Shown here piece by piece: positions 1-8,017 of a stretch of 64,000 bases of DNA. Numbering within the stretch: the first letter of the stretch is position 1; every line of letters begins with the position of its first letter. A program made the translations under genes and the position numbers. The notes beneath the pieces were generated by a model. It was given only the letters and a program-made list of their open reading frames with translations. It was not told the origin of the DNA and searched no databases. The DNA comes from Arthrobacter sp. 24S4-2 (GTDB lineage: Bacteria; Actinomycetota; Actinomycetes; Actinomycetales; Micrococcaceae), in NCBI RefSeq assembly GCF_005280255.1, contig NZ_CP040018.1:5022001-5086000 (forward strand), given 5' to 3'.

Positions 1-542
1 GCGCACAGGGTCGCGTGGAGCTCGGTGATCGCCGCCCACATTGCATCGCGCGGTTCGGCAGCCGCGTAGCCGCCGAGCGAAGGATCATCGGGATCGATGA
101 CGGGCCCTGTCACGCGACCGTGGATCCTGTGCAGATGAGCGGCCATGTTCTGTGCAGTAGGGGTGTCGCCGAGCCACATCGGAGCATGCATCCCGGAGTT
201 CCGCTGAAAGCGTTCGAAGAAGTCGAACATCGTGAACGTCCCACGTCTGGCTTTCCGGGAGATGGGGTCTAGGTCGCGAATGCCTGCGGTGATCGGTTTG
301 TAGAGGAACTGGGCCGCCGCCTGGGCGGCCGTCTCGAAGACGATCGTCGCGGGATGAAGAAGCACTCGCCAAGCGACCGAGCCCGGCCCGAATACGCCGT
401 AGTCGGGGAAGCCGTTGCTGTCGAGCGATTGGCCCGCGGGGACAACCTCGCCAAACCTGCGCCAGCGCGATGCATTTCCGAGCATGAGCTCTTCAGTCAA
501 AATCGGAATACCCGGCTCTTGTACTTCAACGCGTGCATCCAC
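1..542 (-). CDS. DUF2236 (MpaB-like) oxygenase family protein, 5' part only
   Basis: This gene runs off the left edge of the window, so only about 180 N-terminal codons are present. I read the start as GTG at 542-540, because AAGGAG lies 7 bases upstream (550-555 on the plus strand). No ATG opens this frame near there. The translation contains FGPGSVAWR at about residues 51-59, then LLHPATIVFETAAQAAAQ, and later FERFQRNSGMHAPMWLG. This pattern is typical of DUF2236/oxygenase MpaB-family proteins, which are haem-linked oxygenases of mostly unknown substrate. It is divergent from the TetR regulator at 690, and a perfect palindrome lies between them, so it is the likely regulatory target of that repressor. 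The family assignment is from motif recognition; the substrate is unknown. Confidence 0.7.
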   Translation of the reverse strand, partial: MDARVEVQEPGIPILTEELMLGNASRWRRFGEVVPAGQSLDSNGFPDYGVFGPGSVAWRVLLHPATIVFETAAQAAAQFLYKPITAGIRDLDPISRKARRGTFTMFDFFERFQRNSGMHAPMWLGDTPTAQNMAAHLHRIHGRVTGPVIDPDDPSLGGYAAAEPRDAMWAAITELHATLC

Positions 543-580
543 AGAAAGACTCCTTCGTCGTTCGCAAGTATTAGTTTCCA

Positions 581-605
581 TTTACGTACGAGATTCGTAC
601 GTAAA
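581..605. promoter_or_regulatory. Perfect palindromic operator between DUF2236 gene and tetR
   Basis: The arms TTTACGTACGA (581-591) and TCGTACGTAAA (595-605) are exact inverted repeats around a 3-base GAT spacer. The site lies 39 bases upstream of the divergent DUF2236 start and about 85 bases before the TetR start. A 25-bp symmetric site in a divergent tetR intergenic region is the usual arrangement of a self-regulated TetR operator. The symmetry is seen directly; binding is inferred. Confidence 0.75.
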
Positions 606-689
606 CTGGACAGCACACCGACCTGCCCTCCATCGCAAGCTGCTTACGGCTCGCCAGACGGGAGACTCGATAATGGGGGGACGCGACGA

Positions 690-1319
690 TTGAGTGGTGA
701 AGTAGTGGAGCAGAAAAAATTGGCTGGACGACCCAGGGACCCAGAAATCCGGAAGAGGGTACTTCTAGCCGCTCAACGCGTCTACGTTCGCGCCGGCTTC
801 AGCGGCATGACCTTCGAAGCTGTGGCCAGAGAAGCTGCCGTGGGTAAGCCTGCAATCTACCGAAGGTGGGCTTCCGCGGAAGCGCTCATGGATGACGTAC
901 TGTCGTCCCACGTCCTGGTCCCCGACAGGTCAATGCGAGGTGAGATCAGGCCGGTGTTGCGGGCGATAGCCATGTCTGTATTGCGCCTTGCCCATTCCGA
1001 GGAGGGTGCGTTCGTCCTGCGGGTGAGTTCTGAACGAGCCCTGCACCCAAAGTTGTTCGATCAGTATTTTGAAAGACTCCGAAGCGTCATCCACTTCCAG
1101 AATCGAGCGCTAATAGTGGAGGCCACGAGTCGGGGTGAGCTCGTGGAGAACTGCAACCCGGACATCCTCATTCAGACAATCACAGGCTCGGTTCTGGTGA
1201 GCGCGCTGATGGGCTTCACCGTGGCACCCGACAAGGATGAGGAAGGGGCCGCGCGGTACTGCGACGATCTAGTCGCTCAGATCCTGCGAGGCGTGGCGAG
1301 TGACCCGACGAGGCGCTGA
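690..1319 (+). CDS. TetR/AcrR-family transcriptional regulator
   Basis: This is a 209-residue protein if it starts at TTG 690, which has a G-rich stretch (GGGGGGA) upstream. GTG 705 is an alternative start. The open frame extends further upstream, but that part has no protein-like character and crosses the operator. The N-terminal DNA-binding region reads RKRVLLAAQRVYVRAGFSG followed by TFEAVAREAAVGKPAIYRRW, the classic TetR helix-turn-helix with its YRRW end. The C-terminal half is a divergent ligand-binding domain. It is transcribed away from the DUF2236 oxygenase gene and probably represses that gene and itself through the palindrome at 581-605. The ligand is unknown. Confidence 0.85.
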   Translation: MSGEVVEQKKLAGRPRDPEIRKRVLLAAQRVYVRAGFSGMTFEAVAREAAVGKPAIYRRWASAEALMDDVLSSHVLVPDRSMRGEIRPVLRAIAMSVLRLAHSEEGAFVLRVSSERALHPKLFDQYFERLRSVIHFQNRALIVEATSRGELVENCNPDILIQTITGSVLVSALMGFTVAPDKDEEGAARYCDDLVAQILRGVASDPTRR

Positions 1320-1690
1320 GAGCGAGCAGCCTGCGGTCAGTCCTCCCGTGACGGCCGCACGAAAAGGCCCGATCAGCATGAGAATCGGGGGAGCGATGTC
1401 TTGTTACCCGTTTTCACACCATGTGCAGTTTCCGTACATAGTGTGTCTTCTTTACATATGCAGGGTTAGCCGTGGCGTGCTTCGCCAGCGTCGGATTGGA
1501 ACCGGAGGATGATCGGCTCACGGGCGCCGGTGTGAAATTCCCTAAGTGATCCGCGTGTCTCGAAACCCGACTGTCTCGTAACCCATGGCTTCCAAGACAA
1601 CCCTGTTGGCGGCGCCAGTCCACGTGTTGGATATTGCCGGCCCGATTAACGAACCCTTAGCGCCGGATACTGTTCCGTTGTTCGTGATAG
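1320..1690. other. Non-coding stretch left of the IS21 remnant
   Basis: No convincing gene was seen here. The base composition drops compared with its neighbours. A TAG at 1688-1690 sits immediately before the point where recognisable IstA sequence begins (about 1691), so the left boundary of the truncated insertion sequence is probably there. I could not identify the sequence into which it is joined. Confidence 0.4.
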
Positions 1691-2485
1691 GCCGACTCCT
1701 TTGCCGAGCTGGAAGCGGCGTGCGAGGCGTTTATGGAGGATGTGAATTCCAAGGTGCACCGTGCCACCCTGGAGATCCCCAGGGACATGCTGAGACTGAT
1801 CGAACAGCCCAAGCTGCACCCGGTCCCGGCAGTGCCGGTGACGGCCAGTTTCGGGCAGGTCCGGCAGGTCCCGCCGAACACGCCCATGGTCACCTACGAG
1901 CACTCCCGCTACTCCGTCCCGCACACGCTGATGGGGCAGAGGCTCTGGGTGCGCGGCACCGACGCCGAGGTCATCATTGTCCATGTCGGCGAGCAGGGGC
2001 CGGTGGAAGTCGCCCGGCACGAACTTACCCGCCCCGGCGTGCCGGCGATCATTGATTCCCATTTCCCTCCTGCTTCCGGCGGGGCCCTGGAACGGGTTAT
2101 TCGCCCCACGAACAAGGCCGAGGAGGAGTTCCTGGCCTTGGGCGCCGGGGCAGCGCTCTGGCTCAAGGAAGCCGCCGCGGCCGGGACGAATAAGATCCGC
2201 CACAAGATGGAACGCGCCGCCACCCTGGCCAAGGTCATGGGCAATGACGTGGTTGACCAGGGCCTCGGCGCGGCCGCCGTGCACCACCGCTTCAGCCACG
2301 AGGACCTGGTCTCCATCATCACCAACACCGCCACCGGCCAGCCGCCAAGCACCATCAGCACTACCCGGCACACCGTCACCGATCAAGGCCAGTGGCTGAG
2401 TCAGGGCACCAGCGCATGGGCCAACTTCGGCACCGCCAGCACAAATACCAGCGACGATATTGATCTTGAAGGAGCCACCGAATGA
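1691..2485 (+). pseudogene. istA: IS21-family transposase IstA, C-terminal fragment
   Basis: Recognisable IstA sequence starts at about 1691 with DSFAELEAACEAFMEDVN, directly after an in-frame TAG, and continues to the TGA at 2483-2485. Only about 265 of the usual 400-500 residues remain. The N-terminal helix-turn-helix and most of the DDE catalytic core are missing; what is left is the end of the core and the C-terminal domain (KVHRATLEIP, then HPVPAVPV). The first ATG inside is at 1733. The stop overlaps the istB start in an ATGA, as in intact IS21 elements. It cannot encode an active transposase by itself. Confidence 0.85.
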
Positions 2486-3267
2486 GCGCGACAACCCTTG
2501 CCGCCAGCCCGCTGGCGGATGTGGAGCACATCATCGCCTTGATGCGCACCACCCGCATGCCGCACGCCCGCGCCGTGGTCGCCGAGGTGTTGGCGACCGC
2601 GAAGGCCCAGCGCTGGGACCCCACAGAAGTCATTCGCGTCCTGCTCGAGGCCGAGGCGACCGGCAGGAACCGGTCGATGCTAACCACCCGGCGTAAACGC
2701 GCGGGGTTTCCCACCGGGAAAACCTTCGATGTCTGGGACGAGTCCCTCTCCACCCTCCCTGCGGCGACGACCTCGTTCCTGCGGACCCTGGAGTGGGTGC
2801 GGCGGCGGGAGAACCTGATCGCGTGCGGGCCCTCCGGGACCGGGAAGACCCTGCTGCTGGAATCCCTGGGCCAGCAGGCCATCGACGAAGGCATGTCCGT
2901 GTCGTGGCTGAGCCTGGAGGACCTCGGCGCCCTCGTGCGCCGGCACCGCATCGATGACAGCGTGAACAAAGCCATCACCCGCGTTACCAGCGTGGATTTG
3001 ATTTGCATCGATGACATCGGACTCCTGCCGGTTTCCGGCGATGCCGCCGAGGGCTTCTACCGCGTCGTGGAGGCCTCCTACGAGAAGCGATCCCTGGCGA
3101 TCAGCTCGAATATCCACCCCAGCGGCTTTGATGAGCTGATGCCCAAAACCATCGCCACCGCGACCGTGGACCGGCTTATGCACCACGCGCACCTATGCCA
3201 AACCAGCGGCGAGTCCGTCCGGCTCATGCAAGCCCAAAACGGGAAAGGAACCCGCCCGATGAACTAA
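2482..3267 (+). CDS. istB: IS21-family helper ATPase IstB
   Basis: This is a 261-residue AAA+ ATPase that in IS21 elements acts with IstA to select the target and stimulate transposition. The Walker A motif GPSGTGKT is at residues 116-123 and a Walker B-like LICIDDIG is near 173-180. Length and order match intact IstB proteins. The start ATG at 2482 has GAAGGAG nearby and overlaps the istA stop (ATGA), which suggests translational coupling. The gene looks intact, but its partner istA is truncated, so the element is probably immobile unless another IS21 copy supplies IstA. Confidence 0.92.
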   Translation: MSATTLAASPLADVEHIIALMRTTRMPHARAVVAEVLATAKAQRWDPTEVIRVLLEAEATGRNRSMLTTRRKRAGFPTGKTFDVWDESLSTLPAATTSFLRTLEWVRRRENLIACGPSGTGKTLLLESLGQQAIDEGMSVSWLSLEDLGALVRRHRIDDSVNKAITRVTSVDLICIDDIGLLPVSGDAAEGFYRVVEASYEKRSLAISSNIHPSGFDELMPKTIATATVDRLMHHAHLCQTSGESVRLMQAQNGKGTRPMN

Positions 3268-3276
3268 CCCGCAACG

Positions 3277-3319
3277 TGGTCAGGCGCCCCAACCCCAGCA
3301 TGCCCCAGGCGCCTGACCA
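3277..3319. terminator. Long inverted repeat after istB
   Basis: TGGTCAGGCGCC at 3277-3288 and its exact complement GGCGCCTGACCA at 3308-3319 could form a 12-bp stem with a 19-base loop right after istB. There is no clear T-run, so it may be a factor-independent terminator of the actinobacterial kind or part of the element's end. Confidence 0.45.
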
Positions 3320-3333
3320 GTGTTCAAAAGTAC

Positions 3334-3410
3334 TTGCCGCCACCGGTCAGTCCATTGCAGCCACCGGTCAACGCAAACTGCAGCCAGCGGTCAGTTTAAA
3401 GTTGCAGTTG
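3334..3410. repeat. Iterated 16-bp repeats near the right end of the IS21 remnant
   Basis: Three copies of a TTGCAGCCACCGGTCA-like unit occur at 3334-3349, 3355-3370 and 3378-3393, and a partial copy (GTTGCAGTTGAC) begins at about 3401. IS21-type elements carry repeated transposase-binding sites near their ends, so this is probably the right terminus. The exact tip of the element was not located. Confidence 0.5.
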
Positions 3411-3490
3411 ACACTGGTGGTCCCCAAACGAGTTGACACAATCAAACACCCACTGTGCAGAGAAATCCCCGGAGCCTAGATGTTGTTCGT

Positions 3491-4574
3491 ATCTAGGTGT
3501 ATTAACCACGGACGTTAGGAACGTTCGGCGTGGTTAGGTGACAAAAAGAAGACCTCCGAGTGGAGTGGGGCTTGTCTAGAGTCCGATCCACAAGGAGGTC
3601 TTCAATGTCCCATGCTAACGCGCTCCTTACGCCTAAGGGCAGGCTCCGGTTGGCCCGGTGCGTCGTTGATGATGGGTGGCCGCTTCGCCGGGCGGCTGAA
3701 CGGTTTCAGGTGTCGGTGACGACCGCCTCACGCTGGGCTGGCCGCTACCGGGATCACGGCGAGCACGGGATGAATGACCGTTCCAGCCGGCCCGTCAGGT
3801 CCCCGGGCCGGACGTCCGTGCGGCGGGAGCGACGGATCATCGCGATCAGGGTCAACCGCCGGTGGGGACCTGCCAGGATCGGTTACCTGCTCGGTATCCA
3901 CCCCTCCACGGTGCACCGGGTCCTCTCCAGGTTCGGGCTGGCGAGGCTGTTCCGGCTGGACCGTGCCACGGGCAGGGTGATCCGCCGCTATGAACACCAC
4001 AGCCCGGAGAGCTGGTCCACGTCGACATCAAAAAACTCGGGCGGATCCCTGAAGGCGGCGGACACCGCACGGTGGGCAGGGCCGCAGGCAACCGGAACAA
4101 GACCGGCACCACGGCGAACCGGCGACCGGGCTACGCCTTCCTGCACAACGCGGTCGATGACCACTCACGGCTGGCCTACACCGAGATCCTGGCCGATGAG
4201 AAGAAGGAAACCGCGGCCGGGTTCTGGGCGCGCGCCAACGCCTACTTCGAATCCTGCGGAATCACCGTTAGACGGGTCCTGACCGATAACGGCTCCTGCT
4301 ACCGCTCCCACGCCTTCAAGAACGCCTTGGGACCGGAGATCAAGCACAAACGCACCCGCCCGTACAGGCCGCAGACCAACGGAAAAGTTGAGCGCTACAA
4401 CCGCACCATGCTCGATGAATGGGCCTACGCCAAACCCTACGCATCAGAGTCCGAGCGTGTTGCCGCTTTCACCGAGTGGCTCCATCATTACAATCATCAT
4501 CGAGGCCACACCTCACTCAAGGGTCAGCCGCCGGTCAGCCGCGTTACCAACCTCTCGGGTCAATACAGCTAGAT
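3491..4574. mobile_element. IS481-family insertion sequence with both terminal inverted repeats
   Basis: The element contains one transposase gene (frameshifted). The left end reads ATCTAGGTGTATTAACC (3491-3507). The right end reads GGTCAATACAGCTAGAT (4558-4574), whose reverse complement matches the left end at 15 of 17 positions. No clear target duplication was seen outside these ends. The right repeat overlaps the last codon of the minus-strand hxlA gene. Confidence 0.7.
3605..4572 (+). pseudogene. IS481-family transposase, frameshifted
   Basis: The start ATG at 3605 is preceded by AAGGAGG. The N-terminal part has a helix-turn-helix (PLRRAAERFQVSVTTASRWAGRY) and a second HTH (RIGYLLGIHPSTVHRVL). 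The frame is lost near 4003-4006, at AGCCCGGAG, where one missing C is enough: restoring it joins HHSP to GELVHVDIKKLG and continues to the integrase core. The core shows DDHSR, TDNGSCYRS and NGKVERYNRT, the three acidic positions of a DDE transposase. The full corrected protein is about 322 residues, normal for the family. Either the copy is inactive or the base was miscalled. Confidence 0.88.
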
Positions 4575-5192
4575 GATCGCGGCGCGGAGCTGCTTGGCGG
4601 CGAGTGCGGGATCGTCGGCGCTGTAGATCGAACCGCCCACGACGGCGACATCCGCACCGGCGCGCTGCACGGCGCCGATGGTGGAGAGGTTCACGCCGCC
4701 GGCCACGGAGAACGGAACGCGGGCTTCCTCGCCGGCGCTGAGCAGCACGTCCAGGTTGTAGCCCGGCTTGGCCTGCTCGTCGAGGCCGGCGTGGAACTCG
4801 ATGAACTTGGCTCCCAGGGCGCGGGCTTCCTTGGCACGGGTCACCTTGTCCGCCACGCCGATCAGGTCCACCACGATGCCCTTGTTGTGGGCCTTGGCTG
4901 CCTTGACCGCTCCGGCAATGGTGGAATCGTCGGCGCTGCCGAGGACGGAGACCAGGTCCGCGCCCGCGCCGAAGGCAATCTCGGCTTCCAGTTCGCCGGC
5001 GTCCATGGTCTTCATGTCCGCGAAGACGATCTTGTCCGGGTGGGCAGTCTTGACGGCGGTCACGGCGGACAGTCCGGCGTTCTTCACCAGCGGCGTGCCG
5101 AGTTCGATGATGTCCACGTATTCGGCAACTTTGCCGGCGAGTTCGAGGGCGGCTTCGACGGTCAGGACGTCCATGGCGACTTGCAGTTTCAC
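4569..5192 (-). CDS. hxlA: 3-hexulose-6-phosphate synthase
   Basis: This enzyme condenses formaldehyde with ribulose 5-phosphate to hexulose 6-phosphate, the first step of the ribulose monophosphate pathway. The 207-residue protein has a GTG start (GTGAAACTG) and shows the orotidine-decarboxylase-superfamily pattern: Asp8 in MKLQVAMD and the D-x-K-x-x-D motif FADMKTMDAGE near residues 58-66. Later it has EFHAGLDEQA and VAGGVNLSTI. It lies 68 bp downstream of hxlB, probably in one transcript. Its TAG stop lies inside the terminal inverted repeat of the IS481 element, so the last residues may have been set by the insertion. Near the betaine demethylation genes it would capture released formaldehyde. 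Confidence 0.93.
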   Translation of the reverse strand: MKLQVAMDVLTVEAALELAGKVAEYVDIIELGTPLVKNAGLSAVTAVKTAHPDKIVFADMKTMDAGELEAEIAFGAGADLVSVLGSADDSTIAGAVKAAKAHNKGIVVDLIGVADKVTRAKEARALGAKFIEFHAGLDEQAKPGYNLDVLLSAGEEARVPFSVAGGVNLSTIGAVQRAGADVAVVGGSIYSADDPALAAKQLRAAII

Positions 5193-5260
5193 GTTGTGGT
5201 CTCTTTTCTGGTTTGGTTTTCTGTTTCGATGGAGCAGGGTTTGGTCGGTGCGGGCTTGGG

Positions 5261-5863
5261 CTATTCGAGGTTCGCGTGGCGCTGCCAGAGTTCCTCCGCG
5301 GCTGCCGCGTCCTCGTCCCAGAGGCTTTGGAACACCGCTTCAGTGGTGGCAAACAGCACCTGTTCGAAGAGACTGCCTGAATACTGCCGGGTCACGGCTG
5401 AGCCGTGGTCCGTCTTTTGGGCGGCCGGGATGATTACGACGGCGGCAGCAACTGCCGCGAGCGGGGAACCGGAGCTGGTGGTGTAGGCGGCAACCCGCGC
5501 ACCCTGTCCGGCCGCAGTTTCCGCCGCCTTAACGACGCCGGCGGTAGTGCCGGAACCGGAAGCCGCGAGCAGCAGGTCGCCGGCGCGGATGGCAGGCGCG
5601 GTCGTCTCGCCCACCACGTGTACGGTCAGCCCCAGGTGCATGAGCCGCATGGCCGCCATTTTCAGGACAAGGCCGCTGCGACCGGCGCCGGTCACAAAGA
5701 TCCTGCCGGCCAGCCTGAGCTCGGTCACCAGGGCCGCGACCTCCGCCGGGTCAACGCGCTGGAACACTTCGCTGATTTCGTCCCGTACAAGCTCCCGGTT
5801 GCGGCTGAAAGCCCGGGACGTGTCGGCCAGGGCGGCCGGAACGGTTTCTGCGATGACGCTCAT
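5261..5863 (-). CDS. hxlB: 6-phospho-3-hexuloisomerase
   Basis: This SIS-domain sugar-phosphate isomerase converts hexulose 6-phosphate to fructose 6-phosphate, the second step of RuMP formaldehyde fixation. I start it at ATG 5863-5861 (MSVIAETVP), because AAGGAGG lies just upstream; an in-frame GTG six codons earlier would swallow that ribosome site. The 200-residue protein shows RIFVTGAGRSGLVLKMAAMR and the serine-rich LLAASGSGTTAGVV typical of SIS domains. Gene order hxlB-hxlA is reversed compared with the Bacillus hxlAB operon. The gene is divergent from the LuxR-type regulator starting at 5997. Confidence 0.92.
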   Translation of the reverse strand: MSVIAETVPAALADTSRAFSRNRELVRDEISEVFQRVDPAEVAALVTELRLAGRIFVTGAGRSGLVLKMAAMRLMHLGLTVHVVGETTAPAIRAGDLLLAASGSGTTAGVVKAAETAAGQGARVAAYTTSSGSPLAAVAAAVVIIPAAQKTDHGSAVTRQYSGSLFEQVLFATTEAVFQSLWDEDAAAAEELWQRHANLE

Positions 5864-5913
5864 TGGCGGTACCTCCTTCACGAAAGTTGTTACCTACTCA
5901 TCCTCACCTGCCT

Positions 5914-5929
5914 GTTGGACGGGTCCAAC
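5914..5929. promoter_or_regulatory. Inverted repeat in the hxlB/LuxR intergenic region
   Basis: GTTGGAC (5914-5920) and GTCCAAC (5923-5929) form an exact inverted repeat around GG. It is flanked by two direct GTTGTTAC elements, at about 5887-5894 and 5944-5951. The site sits between hxlB and the divergent regulator, so it is a candidate operator for formaldehyde control. No binding factor is known from the sequence. Confidence 0.4.
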
Positions 5930-5996
5930 GCCATGATCGGACGGTTGTTACTACCCAAAGGGATAGGCAGATTCCGGAAAGCCGTAAACTGGGCAG

Positions 5997-7390
5997 GTGG
6001 CAACCCTCACCGATGCACCCGACGCCCATTCCCTGCCGCGGCCGGACCTGCCCAGGCTCGTTGGCGAGGCGCAGCCCCTGCTCGAAGCCATCGCGGCCCT
6101 GTCCACCTCCCAGCTGTCCACCATTGCCCAGCGGCTGCGGGAGGCCACCCTCCCCTACCTCGGCAGCAGCGCCCTGGTCATCTTCACCGAGGACTGCACC
6201 GGCCGGCCGCAGAAGAAGGCCGGCGACGAGGCAATCATCAGCCGCGTGTCCATCGCCGAACTCGACCACATCCGGGCCCTGCTGCCCGATGGCGGGAGTA
6301 CGGATGGCGGGAGTACGGCTGGCGGGACTGCAGGTGGCGGGAGCACCGGCACCGGGAGCACCGCCTCCTGGCAGGGCGAAGCCGTGCTCGGAGGCAGCGA
6401 ACACCAGGTCCTGGCCTTGTCCTCGCCGAGCAACGCACTGCTGGTCCTCGCCGACCCGCAGCCCCTCCCGGACCCGGCCGACCAAGCCGCGGCAGAGGAC
6501 ATGCTGCGCTACCTCTGGACGCTGGCTGCCGAGCGGATCCGGGAGAAGGTGGCCGATGCGCCGCCGTCGTACCTCATTGAATCCCGCGCCGCCTCTGCCG
6601 AGCGGGTCAGGGTGACGGCCGAACTGGTGGACCACCACTCCACCACCCTCGAGACCCTGCTCGCTGCACTGCGGTCGCCCGCGCTGGGCGACGATGCTGC
6701 CCGGAAGTCGGCCACCGACGTCGCCGCCAAAGCCCTGGTGGGTCTCCGCACGCTCAACGACCGCACCACAGAACTGGTGGAGGAACCCGTCGCCACGGCG
6801 TTCCAGCGCCTCCGCGAGGACCTGAGGCCGCTGATGCATTTCAGCGGCATCGACGTGCAGTTCATCGAGCCTCCCGTCAACGGCCGCGCCCTGCCCGGCG
6901 AGGTGGCGCACGCGGCCCGGGCGATCGTCCGGGGCTGGTGCTGGCCATGGTGGACCAGGGCGGGGTCCGCAGGGTCCGCACGCAGTGGGATTGCGACGGC
7001 GAGAACCTCCTGGTCAACGTCCGCGATGACGGCCCCGGCGAACTGTCCGCGGAAGCACCGAACATGGCCCGCCTCGCCCACCGGGTGGAGGCCCTGGACG
7101 GCCGCATGTCGGTCGATGTGATGCCCGGCTGGGGTGCCGACGTCGCCGTCTCCCTGCCGCTCGATCCGCCGGCGCGCCAGGTGGCCGACGTCTCTGAGTG
7201 GAAGCTCGGCGAGCGCGAGCTCGAGGTGCTGCAGCTGCTTGCCGCCGGCCAGCGGAACCGGGGCATCGCGGCGAAACTGCACATCAGCGAGAACACCGTG
7301 AAGTTCCACCTGCGGAACATCTTCCGGAAGGTGGGCGCCTCCTCCCGGACGGAAGCCATCGCAATGGCCCACAGCAACGGGCTTCGCTGA
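5997..7390 (+). pseudogene. LuxR-type regulator with kinase-like ATPase region, frameshifted
   Basis: The GTG start at 5997 opens a protein of about 464 residues if one base is restored. The N-terminal half is sensor-like, with a low-complexity Gly/Ser/Thr linker at about residues 98-122. The middle resembles a histidine-kinase-like ATPase (NVRDDGPGELS is an N/G-box-like motif). The C-terminus is a clear LuxR/GerE helix-turn-helix (LGERELEVLQLLAAGQ, then ISENTVKFHLRNIFRKVGAS). The frame breaks in the GGGG run at 6931-6934: GAIVRG-type sequence goes out of frame, while one extra base gives LVLAMVDQGGVRRV. It is divergent from hxlB-hxlA and so may control them. It is either a real pseudogene or a base-calling error. 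Confidence 0.75.
6288..6317. repeat. 15-bp tandem repeat in the LuxR regulator linker
   Basis: GATGGCGGGAGTACG occurs twice head to tail (6288-6302, 6303-6317) and is followed by degenerate copies to about 6360. It encodes the Gly/Ser/Thr linker. A unit of 15 bp keeps the reading frame, so length variation here would not disrupt the gene. Confidence 0.7.
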
Positions 7391-7454
7391 GCCCGGAACA
7401 GGAACACGGCCCGGGTGCCGTAAACAGGATCCGGGAACGAAAGGACTCCACGGA

Positions 7455-7868
7455 ATGGCGATCGAGGTTCGTCCGGCGACGCGGTTCGAGGACGTAAGGA
7501 CGATGGTTGGACCCAAGCGGTCCGATGCCACCGTGTGCTGGTGCCTGAGCTACCGCATCCCCTCCAAGCAGAACGTGGAGCTGCGCGGCACTGACCGCGG
7601 GCAGCTGGTGGAGCAGCTCGTCGGGCAGGACCCGCCGCCCGGGGTGATCGCGTACGACGGCGACGAAGCGGTGGGCTGGGCCGGCGTCCACCCCCGCGCC
7701 GACACCAGCTTTGCCCGCAACCGCAAGATCCCCCACGTGGATGACCTGGACGTGTGGTCGGTGCGGTGCATCCGGGTGCGGCCCGGACACCGCGGCGAGG
7801 GAATCGCCCATCACCTGCTGCGGGGCAATGTCGACTTTGCCCGCAGCTACGGTGCGCCCGCCCAGTGA
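7455..7868 (+). CDS. GNAT-family N-acetyltransferase, C-terminally shortened
   Basis: This is a 137-residue protein with ATG 7455 preceded by AAAGGA. The acetyl-CoA-binding segment IRVRPGHRGEGIAHHLLRG near residues 115-133 is the GNAT signature (R/Q-x-x-G-x-G/A). Related proteins usually continue about 40-50 residues beyond this point, but here the frame ends at GAPAQ, and no matching sequence is visible in the other frames downstream. The protein therefore looks truncated, by deletion rather than by a simple frameshift. The substrate is unknown. Confidence 0.7.
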   Translation: MAIEVRPATRFEDVRTMVGPKRSDATVCWCLSYRIPSKQNVELRGTDRGQLVEQLVGQDPPPGVIAYDGDEAVGWAGVHPRADTSFARNRKIPHVDDLDVWSVRCIRVRPGHRGEGIAHHLLRGNVDFARSYGAPAQ

Positions 7869-8017
7869 CGTGCAACGTGCGATAAACCGCTTAACGCAAT
7901 GCCGGCTCCGTCGCACCTCCCGGCATAGGATCGAAAGTGTGCAACTGACCGAGAGGACGCTACAGGCGGCCTTGTGGCGGGTAAGCAAGCCGCAGAAACT
8001 ACTTGAGAGTATGGATC

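Noticed and set aside
3334..3410. CRISPR-like array from regularly spaced repeats
   Set aside because: Units are imperfect, very short and only three to four in number, with 5-8 base spacers; they fit transposase-binding sites of an IS end.
3605..4572. Programmed frameshifting to express the IS481 transposase
   Set aside because: IS481-family elements normally use a single frame, and the site (AGCCCGGAG) lacks a slippery A-run; a one-base loss explains it.
4419..5486. A 355-codon plus-strand frame over hxlA
   Set aside because: Antisense shadow of hxlA/hxlB, whose active-site motifs are clear on the minus strand.
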